Source: an uncultured Clostridia bacterium
Lineage (GTDB): Bacteria > Bacillota > Clostridia > Lachnospirales > Lachnospiraceae
Length of the DNA: 12,280 bases
Assembly: GCA_947088195.1 (NCBI GenBank)
Contig: CAMUFS010000054.1
Location: 1 to 12,280 of the forward strand
Direction of reading: 5' to 3'
Shown: positions 5,275-12,280 of the stretch, in pieces
Layout of the letters: every line of letters begins with the position of its first letter
Position numbering within the stretch: position 1 is the stretch's first letter
Position numbers and translations under genes: made by a program
The notes under the pieces: generated by a model
What the model was told of the DNA's origin: nothing
Database searches by the model: none
Seen by the model: only the letters and a program-made list of their open reading frames with translations

Positions 5275-8200
5275 CTATCCTCTTGCAAATGGAGTGACTA
5301 TGCGCACACTCGCAGACATATCATTCGATGATGCTATACCACAGCCCGGTTTATCCGCTGAGGAGAGAATACGAAATGAAACATCCTGAAATTCCAGTGC
5401 GCTCTGTGCATCTGCATAACCGCCCAGATGAATACCATTTTTATAGCGCATAAAGCTCTCATATACACCCTCTCCAAGCACCTCTGCCCTCTTATCCCAG
5501 TTAAATGCCGCAAAGAAATAGATATTTAACATACTGCCTTTTTCCTGAAAATTCGTCATAGCTCCAGAAAGATTCCACTCACGCGCCACATCTCCATGAA
5601 GAACCTTTGTATACTCGACAAGATCTGATATAAAGATAAAATATGGAGGCATCTCACTTATCTTCTCAAATATCTCATCTTCCTCCATAGCTGCCATTTT
5701 GCAGCCCAGCTTTACCGCGTTGCGCTCTTGAAAGACTGGTATCATGTCCTGAATAAATGCATAGAAATCTTTTTCTGAATGAATGTATTTTGCTTGAAGA
5801 CTATCCGCTTCCTTTCGAAGCTCTTCCCCACCAAACTCCACCACTGCAAGATTTCCCTTTTTCTCATATGCAGCACGCATTAAAATACGCAAAAGATTTG
5901 TTTTTCCTGTCCGTGCTTTTCCAGATATTAAATAACAATAGGTCTGTTTTAAATTAACTCCAGCGACAGCCGCCGTCTCAAGATTATATCCCATAGGAAG
6001 TTTTTCAGGATCATCCAGCCATTTCTGGGTATCCTCCAATTTCCGAAATTCTGACCAAACCACTTTTTCTGGAATATATGGGATCGGTTTTGCACACCTT
6101 CCTTTCCAATTCTGGCTCATACGCTGGCAATCACTTCTAATTTGCTCAATCCGGTTATAGTCATCCACCGCCTGAACAGAGAGACAAGTCTGAAATTCCA
6201 GGACTTTTCCATCAATCTCCACCAATCCTCGCCCTGTTATTCCCGGATCGGGCAATGTCGAGATCTCCATTGTTCTTAAAACATCTGCATATGCAAATTT
6301 GTCCTGCATTTCCAGAGAGATGGTTCGTCTTATATTCTCGCCAAGCCTTCCCGGAATCTCGCTAATCCCAAATCCAGCGCTGGATAACAGCAAATAAATG
6401 CCATTCGCCGTACACTCTCTTGAAATCTGCAATAAAATATCATCAAACTTTTCTTCTGTCTTTTCTCTAAAGTTTGCTATATTATCAATGACAACCACCA
6501 CAGCAGGACACACCACGCCGTTTTTTCTCACATACTGATAATAATTACCTCCGTGAAATAGCTCTTTTCTTTCCCTAATCATGTCCTGAAGCATATAAAA
6601 GAATTTTCCCACTGTCTCCACATCATTCTCATAAAGAATACCACCCACATGTGCATCCTTCTGAAATGGCTCCAGCATACGGCTGCTAAAATCTAAAATA
6701 TATAAATTTAAGTACTCTGGCGAATAACTCTGTATCAAGGAATATATAACAGTCTGAAGAAATGTACTCTTTCCGCTCATTCCAATGCCACATACAGCAT
6801 GATTTCCGTCCTCCGAGAAATTTAACGAAAGAGGCATCTGAAACTGATTTACAGGATCATCACAGAATCCAACCATAACTTTTAATTCCCAATGATCCTC
6901 CTGTGCAGGCCAGCTCTCTTTTGCAAAACACTGCTCCTGATAACCGTCCAAATCACATAGATAAATGGTATTAGGAAGAACAGGCAGCCACAGTGGAGGC
7001 TGTTTTTGATACCCTGCCTGTTCTGTCAACTGAGCCAGATATTCTATCACCGCATCAAGCTGTGTCTTTTCTTTTATCTCTGGCAGTTTAATATTTCTAT
7101 TTTTAGACTCCTCCAGAATATATTTGCAAACCTCCTCAGAGCTTCTCTCCTCACCAAAGCGGCTCTGCGCCTCCCAATATAGTGCGGTATAATTGCGCAA
7201 AAGCTTTGTATTATAATCACTCTCAGGGTATTCCATTCCTGTGTCCTTTAAATACTTATAGCAGTCCTCAACATTCTCTCCTGCCTTTGTCATAGTCTCA
7301 TATAAACAAGTGATCCACTTTAATTTCGCCTCTGCTTTTTTCTTGCTCTTTAGATGATTTCCTATAATGCCAGTTCTTCCTGTATGCGTCAGCAATTTAG
7401 CAATCACCTGCTTTGAACTGCTTGCGTCCTCTTCATAAACAGCCCCGCTCCAGCCTGACTGAAATTGCTCATATAACTCATCATTTCCAACTTGCAGATA
7501 ACCTCTGCCCGCCTGCGTCAAATATGCGGCATCTGGCTTATGTAACATATCCATACTGTCCTGCCGATCCTGCACGCGCAGACAAAGACGAAATTTCGAG
7601 TTACTCCAAATATTATCATCCACCGTTCCACTTGGCTTTTGTGTAGCTAGAATCAAATGAACCCCAAGACTTCGCCCTACCTGAGCCACACTGATAAGCT
7701 CCCGCATAAAATCAGGCTCCTCACGCTTCAGCTCTGCAAACTCATCAATAATAATAAATAAATGTGGCACAGGAAGCTTTGCCTCCCCACTCTTATACAG
7801 ATGTGTGTATGCATTAATGTTATTTACCCCATTTTCATTAAACACACGCTGCCGGCGCTGATTCTCACTTTTGATGGATACCATGGCACGCCGTATCTGA
7901 TTTCCTGACAGATTTGAAATCTGTCCAAGAACATGCGGCAATCCTGAGAATAGATTTCCCATGCCGCCTCCCTTGTAATCAATAACAAAAAATCCTATAT
8001 CATCTGGGCTAAAATTCAAGGCAAGCGATAGAATATATGTCTGAAGCGTCTCCGATTTCCCTGAGCCAGTCGTTCCTGCCACCAAACCATGCGGACCATG
8101 ATACTTTTCATGCAGATCTAGATAACATGCCTGCCCGCCGGATTTTACTCCAATCAAAGCTCTCATATTGTCATAGGTACGATTTTTCTTCCATCGCTCT

Positions 8201-10242
8201 AAGACATTAAGCTCTTTTAATGTTGTCACGCCGTACATTTCAAAAAATGTAATCGCATTTGGAATCTCGCCGCCCATCTCTATCTCATTAACCTCAACAT
8301 TCGCCAACATCCGAGACAGCATCTGCATTGCACCACAATTCATAAGGTCAAAATGAATTTGAACCCCATTGTTTCGGCCATTTTTAACATTATATATCCC
8401 TTTGTATTCTTCATCATTTTGAATAATACATTCACAGGCATTGGGAAGATCGGCATAGCGCTCTGCCATTAAAATCGTTGTAAATCCTAACCTTTGACTT
8501 TTTCCAAAAAGATATTTATTGATAAGCTCACCCTTTAACAATGACTCGTCTTCCACAATCAACACATAATGTGGGCTGAATCTAACGAAATCCCCACCCG
8601 GACCTTCTGCTTCCTCAGCCCGCTGCCGAAGCACCTGCATCAAATCATAACAAACATCGCTGACCTCAGAGATATCCAAAGCGACATAACGGCTCTTTTT
8701 GCTTTGAGACCACACATGAGGCAGCCATTCTGCAAAGCTCCATGCATCCTGCCCATTATGCTTCTCATCTGACGTTATAAAAGCAAGCTTAACATCCGTA
8801 TAACAATTCTGTGTCGCCAACTGCGCAATCAAAGCATATACCACTTGATAGGCGCCTTCCTTTCCAGAACCGCCCACCACTCCAATCAAAGAATCCTCCT
8901 CCAGATCCACTCCCACTGGCACATCATGAAGGGTTTTATAGCTTTCCTTGATAAATCTTGGCTTGTCCGCCAATGTATCATTTGTCAGGGTAAACTTTTC
9001 CTTTGGAACCTCAATTTCAATCTGAAATGGTGTGTCTCCCACGCCCAGACGATGATATAAAAAATCATTATGAGAACGATTTCTTCCCCACAATCCCTCT
9101 GGAACATTGTTTTTTTGATTAAATAGAGCATCTATGGATGGATAGCGCTCTCTGAGAATCCGAATACTCTGTGTGTACTTCTCTTTTACCGTCTCAGCGC
9201 ACTTCATTAAATATTCACTATAAGCATCAAATCTGCGCGTCTCCTCCTTGCGTGTTTTTTGTTTTGCATAGCGAACATTTGTCACTGCCCAAAACGCGCC
9301 AAATAATCCCGAACATCCTGCCGTTATCAAGCCTGTATACATATAAATGCCACCAGCACCCCCAGACATTCTGCTGCTCAATATCGACATCCCCGTTCCC
9401 AACAGCATGGGAAGCATCATGGTGAAAGCTGGGCCAATCAACATAAACAATGGCGTCTCATCCTCCTGACCGGGCGTGGGAGGTGCCTCGATCTCTATCT
9501 TCTGTGTGTCCAAGGCCTCCATATTTCTCGGCGAACGATGGTAATAGATTTTCTGGTAGCTGGAAATATTGTCATACCGAAGCTCTCCATATCTATCATT
9601 ATCCATATCCAACCTGTGAAGGATCGATGGATCGATCTTCATCTCCACAGAAGTATCAATCGCCAATACATCTCCCAGATAAACCAACCGAAGCCCCCAT
9701 ATATTAATGTGATCTCCAAACTCCAAAATGCGGTTAGCGCCAACCCGCATATCATTGACAAATGTCCCATTGGCACTCTGATCCTCTAACATCCAGCCGT
9801 TTGACTGTCTTGTCAGCTCGGCATGATTTTCCGAAACAATCTGTATACCACCATAATAAGCAGAATATGAGATCGCTTTTCTCTGCCGGCTCCCTATCGA
9901 AATCTTAGAGATTTCCTCCAAACTATATTTCTCAAAGATAGGAAAAGAACTCTCCACTATCTTAACCAAGATAGCAAAAACCTCCTCATTCTTAGACACA
10001 AAGGTAAACCGATCCTGATGCTTTAAAGGTGCGCCGTCATAATTATTTTCATTTATATGAAGCCGTTCTCCCGTATCCTGAAAATACCACTCACCGCTTA
10101 AAACCTCTAATTTTAATTCAATATCTTCCTGAACCTGAAAAACAGAACCTTCCAGCAGAAGTGATAACTCTGTATTGTTTACCGCTGGAAGCACAAACTC
10201 TTTTAACGCACTTTTACTGTATACAGAAAGTATTACACTCAT
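5275..10242 (-). CDS. essC: EssC/YukB, type VII secretion FtsK/SpoIIIE-type motor ATPase
   Basis: This is the membrane motor and substrate receptor of the T7SS, with 1655 residues (EssC/YukB are usually about 1480-1500). Domains in order: two FHA-like domains (about 1-95 and 100-190, the second with IGSRQRK and QSANGTFVN), two TM helices (about 264-282 and 298-320), a degenerate ATPase-like domain (GVVGGSGKEG at 454-463, VLIVEDE), then D1 with Walker A GTTGSGKS (723-730) and Walker B LFIIIDEF (D833, E834). D2 has Walker A GIGMSGKS (1152-1159) but Walker B VVVVIDN (D1253, N1254). D3 has GKARTGKT (1441-1448) and FIFISDL (D1540). So D1 looks catalytically complete, while D2 and D3 lack the catalytic Glu, as in the family, where they bind nucleotide and substrate. 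A helical segment of roughly 110 residues between D1 and D2 (about 950-1060) seems to explain the extra length. GGGGGAG at a seven-base spacing supports the ATG. Confidence 0.97.
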   Translation of the reverse strand: MSVILSVYSKSALKEFVLPAVNNTELSLLLEGSVFQVQEDIELKLEVLSGEWYFQDTGERLHINENNYDGAPLKHQDRFTFVSKNEEVFAILVKIVESSFPIFEKYSLEEISKISIGSRQRKAISYSAYYGGIQIVSENHAELTRQSNGWMLEDQSANGTFVNDMRVGANRILEFGDHINIWGLRLVYLGDVLAIDTSVEMKIDPSILHRLDMDNDRYGELRYDNISSYQKIYYHRSPRNMEALDTQKIEIEAPPTPGQEDETPLFMLIGPAFTMMLPMLLGTGMSILSSRMSGGAGGIYMYTGLITAGCSGLFGAFWAVTNVRYAKQKTRKEETRRFDAYSEYLMKCAETVKEKYTQSIRILRERYPSIDALFNQKNNVPEGLWGRNRSHNDFLYHRLGVGDTPFQIEIEVPKEKFTLTNDTLADKPRFIKESYKTLHDVPVGVDLEEDSLIGVVGGSGKEGAYQVVYALIAQLATQNCYTDVKLAFITSDEKHNGQDAWSFAEWLPHVWSQSKKSRYVALDISEVSDVCYDLMQVLRQRAEEAEGPGGDFVRFSPHYVLIVEDESLLKGELINKYLFGKSQRLGFTTILMAERYADLPNACECIIQNDEEYKGIYNVKNGRNNGVQIHFDLMNCGAMQMLSRMLANVEVNEIEMGGEIPNAITFFEMYGVTTLKELNVLERWKKNRTYDNMRALIGVKSGGQACYLDLHEKYHGPHGLVAGTTGSGKSETLQTYILSLALNFSPDDIGFFVIDYKGGGMGNLFSGLPHVLGQISNLSGNQIRRAMVSIKSENQRRQRVFNENGVNNINAYTHLYKSGEAKLPVPHLFIIIDEFAELKREEPDFMRELISVAQVGRSLGVHLILATQKPSGTVDDNIWSNSKFRLCLRVQDRQDSMDMLHKPDAAYLTQAGRGYLQVGNDELYEQFQSGWSGAVYEEDASSSKQVIAKLLTHTGRTGIIGNHLKSKKKAEAKLKWITCLYETMTKAGENVEDCYKYLKDTGMEYPESDYNTKLLRNYTALYWEAQSRFGEERSSEEVCKYILEESKNRNIKLPEIKEKTQLDAVIEYLAQLTEQAGYQKQPPLWLPVLPNTIYLCDLDGYQEQCFAKESWPAQEDHWELKVMVGFCDDPVNQFQMPLSLNFSEDGNHAVCGIGMSGKSTFLQTVIYSLIQSYSPEYLNLYILDFSSRMLEPFQKDAHVGGILYENDVETVGKFFYMLQDMIRERKELFHGGNYYQYVRKNGVVCPAVVVVIDNIANFREKTEEKFDDILLQISRECTANGIYLLLSSAGFGISEIPGRLGENIRRTISLEMQDKFAYADVLRTMEISTLPDPGITGRGLVEIDGKVLEFQTCLSVQAVDDYNRIEQIRSDCQRMSQNWKGRCAKPIPYIPEKVVWSEFRKLEDTQKWLDDPEKLPMGYNLETAAVAGVNLKQTYCYLISGKARTGKTNLLRILMRAAYEKKGNLAVVEFGGEELRKEADSLQAKYIHSEKDFYAFIQDMIPVFQERNAVKLGCKMAAMEEDEIFEKISEMPPYFIFISDLVEYTKVLHGDVAREWNLSGAMTNFQEKGSMLNIYFFAAFNWDKRAEVLGEGVYESFMRYKNGIHLGGYADAQSALEFQDVSFRILSSADKPGCGIASSNDMSASVRIVTPFARG

Positions 10243-10267
10243 ACATCTTCTCCCCCATTTTATATCC

Positions 10268-10828
10268 CTAACCTTTTACATAAAAAATCTGAAATGTGGT
10301 ATCGTTGAGCTGTATCATATCTCCTGTCTTTAATTTTATCCCCACCTGATCCACAATAGCTGCTTTATGCTTCCTCTGCACATAGACAGCTTTCTTTCCA
10401 GAAGCTCGAACACAATATGCGCCACCCTGAAAAAAAATCTCACAACAAGCCTCCGCATTTTCAAAATTATGTAATATCGTAACCGATCCAAATTGGATTC
10501 CTAAAATTATAGTGTCACTAGAACGAAAAATATATTTTTTCTCAGCTAATTTATTTCTTTCTATAATCTGTAGCAATGGCCGTTTTTCTTTAGAATCCTG
10601 TTTCTCTCCCGTCGAATATTCCACTTTATACGGACGATATGGAATCGCTGCAGAAATATCAACACTTTCTTCTAAATGATTCGATAAGGCTTCCTTTAGG
10701 GAACATTCCCGCATTTTCTTAATAGCCTGAAATTTCTCCTCATTTCTTTTTTTTCTCTTTGACTGAATACGAACGATTCCAATTACCAATAAAATCAATA
10801 TAAGAATAATTGCTCCTATTTTCTCCAT
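10268..10828 (-). CDS. Single-pass membrane protein with cytoplasmic FHA-like domain
   Basis: The 186-residue protein starts with a TM helix (about 4-20, IGAIILILILLVIGIV) followed by a strongly basic stretch (RIQSKRKKR), so the C-terminus should be cytoplasmic. Residues about 98-186 are beta-rich and FHA-like: YIFRSSDTIILG at the first strands, LKTGDMIQL followed by a final strand (FQIFYV) at the end. The normal Gly-Arg, Ser-x-x-His and Asn-Gly-Thr phosphothreonine residues are not evident, so it probably does not read phosphate in the usual way. It precedes essC by 25 bp and is likely the first gene of the T7SS operon. GGAG at an eight-base spacing sets the ATG. It may be a structural partner of EssC in a locus where no EssB/YukC is visible; the FHA-like call is from fold pattern only. 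Confidence 0.75.
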   Translation of the reverse strand: MEKIGAIILILILLVIGIVRIQSKRKKRNEEKFQAIKKMRECSLKEALSNHLEESVDISAAIPYRPYKVEYSTGEKQDSKEKRPLLQIIERNKLAEKKYIFRSSDTIILGIQFGSVTILHNFENAEACCEIFFQGGAYCVRASGKKAVYVQRKHKAAIVDQVGIKLKTGDMIQLNDTTFQIFYVKG

Positions 10829-10867
10829 ACGGCAGACTCCATCTCTCTTATCCTTTTTTTATTGCCA

Positions 10868-10921
10868 ATGCAATGTATAAATTGTAATGGTTCTTTCCAT
10901 ACTATTAAAATTCCATTGCAT
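10868..10921. promoter_or_regulatory. Inverted repeat in the leader of the T7SS operon
   Basis: The 138-bp gap between the recombinase stop and the first T7SS gene holds a perfect 8-bp inverted repeat, ATGCAATG (10868-10875) and CATTGCAT (10914-10921), with 38 bases between and a small inner pairing (ATGG/CCAT). It lies 40 bp or more upstream of the FHA gene start. It could be an operator or leader structure. I see no convincing -35/-10 pair in this gap (TATACA alone has no good -35), so the operon promoter is not placed. Confidence 0.3.
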
Positions 10922-10966
10922 ATATTTTTCGTAGATTTTATTAGTCTGCGAAAACTCTCTCGAAGC

Positions 10967-12109
10967 CTATAAATTCCTTGTTTTTCTAAATTCCTGACCA
11001 TAAATTTGACCATAAATTTTTGAGAGCTCCTCTAATTGTTTTCTCTTTGTATCCATCGATGGATGTACATACTTATTCAATGTGATCTGTATATCTGAGT
11101 GTCCCAATAATTCACTAAGGCTCTTTACATCAATGCCTCCTTCCATACAATTTGTCGCAAAGGTGTGCCTTAAAATATGAAAATTCTTAGCGGAAAGCTC
11201 TGCCTCCACCAAAAGCTTTTTAAAACGATATTGTAACGTTCTCGGCTCCAAAGGCTTATTTCCTCCAAAAATATATGGCTTATCATGAGAAAATTTCTTT
11301 AATAAATCCAGCAAGGAAACAGATATTGGTATTTCTCTTTTTGAATACTCGCTTTTTGGAACAGATTCTAATAAAATTGTCTTTGTCTGTTTATTACTTA
11401 CTGCCACCCGCTGAACCGTGCGGTTAATATAGATCAATCTATTTTTCATATCAATATCTGTCCATCGCAGGGCACACAGCTCCCCTATGCGAACCCCAGT
11501 ATACAAACAAAAAGCAACTGCCATTTTATAAATATCCATCTCAAGATAAAGGCTGGAAAATAATTGTGCCTGTTCCATCTTTGTCAATACTTCCACAGGT
11601 CTTTTCTTTATTTTGGATGATTGTCTTTTTATTACAGGAATAGATATTTCATAATGCTTCGATGCATAACGCAGAATCTGATTCATCACACAATATATAC
11701 TTTTTTGTATGCTCTCAGATAGATGCTCTGATACTTCCTTATTTACCATATTATTATTTATATCCACCACCCTACATTCACCCAATGCCACCGCAAGATA
11801 CTTTTCATAAATAAAGCGATATTTAACAAAGGTTGATACCTTATTGACTGCTGATATTTCTAGTAGCCATTCCTTTGCCGCGTCAGAAAATTTAACCATT
11901 TTATAACTACAGTTCTCCGCCTTTTTATTGAAACTAATGGTATCCTTTAATAAACTCTTTTTTAAATTTAATTTCTCTTTTACTTCCTCATAACTTTTCC
12001 CATATACAGAATGATAAACCTTCTTTCCTTTCTCTTCGGCATATACCGAATATCTGCCCTCCCATCTACCATCCTCTCTCTTTCTAATATTTTCCCCATG
12101 GCGTGCCAT
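10967..12109 (-). CDS. Tyrosine recombinase/integrase of a mobile element
   Basis: The 380-residue protein has the full architecture of a Tn916/phage-type integrase: an N-terminal arm-binding region (about 1-45, ENIRKREDGRWEGRYSVY), a core-binding helical domain (about 70-165) and a catalytic domain (about 172-360). Active-site residues are present: R207 (TGVRIGE), a likely Lys in the PKSEYSKRE hairpin (252-260), H311-x-x-R314 (HILRHTF), H337 (LGHSD) and nucleophile Y347 (NKYVH). It therefore looks functional. The C-terminus contains KIYGQIYGQEF, encoded by a direct repeat also found upstream of the gene. The ATG at 12109 has AAGGGAG at an eight-base spacing; longer in-frame starts (ATG 12145, GTG 12157) fall within that upstream repeat and are less likely. 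No excisionase or other mobility gene is in the window. It points the same way as the T7SS operon. Confidence 0.95.
   Translation of the reverse strand: MARHGENIRKREDGRWEGRYSVYAEEKGKKVYHSVYGKSYEEVKEKLNLKKSLLKDTISFNKKAENCSYKMVKFSDAAKEWLLEISAVNKVSTFVKYRFIYEKYLAVALGECRVVDINNNMVNKEVSEHLSESIQKSIYCVMNQILRYASKHYEISIPVIKRQSSKIKKRPVEVLTKMEQAQLFSSLYLEMDIYKMAVAFCLYTGVRIGELCALRWTDIDMKNRLIYINRTVQRVAVSNKQTKTILLESVPKSEYSKREIPISVSLLDLLKKFSHDKPYIFGGNKPLEPRTLQYRFKKLLVEAELSAKNFHILRHTFATNCMEGGIDVKSLSELLGHSDIQITLNKYVHPSMDTKRKQLEELSKIYGQIYGQEFRKTRNL
10995..11017 (-). repeat. Direct repeat copy 1, in the 3' end of the recombinase gene
   Basis: This 23-bp segment consists of two tandem units of about 12 bp (plus strand TGACCATAAATT, then TGACCATAAAT) and encodes the IYGQIYGQ of the recombinase C-terminus. 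It matches copy 2 (12139-12161) at 21 of 23 positions in the same orientation, 1144 bp away. It is a candidate recombinase binding or attachment site. Confidence 0.7.
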
Positions 12110-12138
12110 AACATGTTCTCCCTTCTTTATTAAAATAT

Positions 12139-12161
12139 TGACCATAAATATGACCACAAAT
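12139..12161 (-). repeat. Direct repeat copy 2, upstream of the recombinase start
   Basis: It has the same tandem 12-bp structure as copy 1 (TGACCATAAATA, then TGACCACAAAT; 21 of 23 identical), lying 29 bp upstream of the recombinase ATG. The four half-units are all spaced 12 bp, close to one helical turn. Possible roles are an attachment site, arm-type integrase sites or an autoregulatory operator over the recombinase leader. Confidence 0.7.
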
Positions 12162-12187
12162 AAATGAAAATAATGATTTTGTCATGC

Positions 12188-12217
12188 TCACTCAGACATT
12201 TTTTCTATCCCTCCTCC
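12188..12217 (-). other. Strong ribosome binding site followed by a three-codon reading frame
   Basis: On the minus strand GGAGGAGGG (12217-12209) lies nine bases before ATG TCT GAG TGA (12199-12188). This is the best Shine-Dalgarno in the region, yet it leads to only Met-Ser-Glu. It could be a minimal leader peptide for the recombinase or the leftover start of a gene broken by insertion of the recombinase segment. It could also be a coincidence. Confidence 0.3.
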
Positions 12218-12240
12218 AGATTTTTGCTACATTGTAAAAT

Positions 12241-12278
12241 GAAATGCGACAAGAGTTATTAAAACTCTATCGCATTTC
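12241..12278. terminator. Probable (possibly bidirectional) intrinsic terminator
   Basis: A hairpin with a 9-bp outer stem (GAAATGCGA / TCGCATTTC), a small internal loop, a 6-bp inner stem (AGAGTT / AACTCT) and a five-base loop sits at the right edge. It is flanked by AAAAT on one side and TTTCTT on the other, so it could end transcription in either direction. It probably ends a minus-strand gene lying beyond the window and insulates the recombinase and T7SS operon from it. Confidence 0.6.
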
Positions 12279-12280
12279 TT

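Noticed and set aside
5238..5288. A longer YukD start at TTG 5288
   Set aside because: It overlaps the end of essC and lacks a ribosome binding site, whereas ATG 5237 has GAGGAGGT at six bases and gives the normal YukD length.
10816..11013. A 65-residue minus-strand reading frame between the recombinase and the TM-FHA gene
   Set aside because: It starts inside direct repeat copy 1, has no ribosome binding site, overlaps the recombinase 3' end and the FHA gene start, and its product has no family features.
12110..12157. An N-terminal extension of the recombinase (starts at GTG 12157 or ATG 12145)
   Set aside because: The ATG at 12109 has a strong AAGGGAG at eight bases and gives the usual arm-domain N-terminus; the extension would be translated from the direct repeat.
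10995..12161. A CRISPR-like array from the repeated TGACCATAAAT units
   Set aside because: There are only two pairs, over 1.1 kb apart, with a recombinase gene between and no spacer structure.

Overview
The window looks like a low-GC Gram-positive genome, most likely a gut Clostridia/Lachnospiraceae-type bacterium. This is an inference from AT-rich codon use, strong AGGAGG/AAGGGG ribosome binding sites and the gene families present; no rRNA or other taxonomic marker is in the window. Every gene I can support lies on the minus strand, so the locus is read from high to low coordinates.

Layout in the direction of transcription. (1) A hairpin at 12241-12278 looks like a terminator separating the locus from whatever lies to the right. 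(2) A tyrosine recombinase (12109-10967) is bracketed by two near-identical 23-bp direct repeats. (3) A dense type VII secretion (T7SSb, Ess/Yuk-like) cluster follows: a small membrane-anchored FHA-like protein (10828-10268), the large FtsK/SpoIIIE motor EssC/YukB (10242-5275), a ubiquitin-like YukD/EsaB (5237-4989), five consecutive WXG100 genes (4952-3188), a bitopic VWA-TM-FHA protein (3112-1589) and a PP2C protein phosphatase (1589-831). (4) The last gene (744 to beyond position 1) is the N-terminal part of a large protein, probably the T7SS effector/toxin of the locus.

How the parts probably work together: EssC is the hexameric motor and substrate receptor. WXG100 proteins are secreted as helical-hairpin dimers and often partner larger substrates. 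YukD is the conserved cytosolic accessory. The FHA-containing proteins and the PP2C phosphatase suggest that phospho-Ser/Thr signalling or FHA-mediated assembly controls the machine. The usual T7SSb membrane partners EssA, EssB/YukC and EsaA/YueB are not seen in the roughly 10 kb from EssC to the effector. Instead there are two membrane FHA proteins, one carrying an extracellular VWA domain with an intact metal site, which makes this a non-canonical T7SS layout.

There is no stretch above 300 bases without a gene. The longest gaps are 171 bp upstream of the recombinase and 138 bp between the recombinase and the first T7SS gene. Two intercistronic RNA hairpins flank the WXG100-D/WXG100-E gene pair. 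No tRNA, rRNA, CRISPR array or insertion sequence was recognised.
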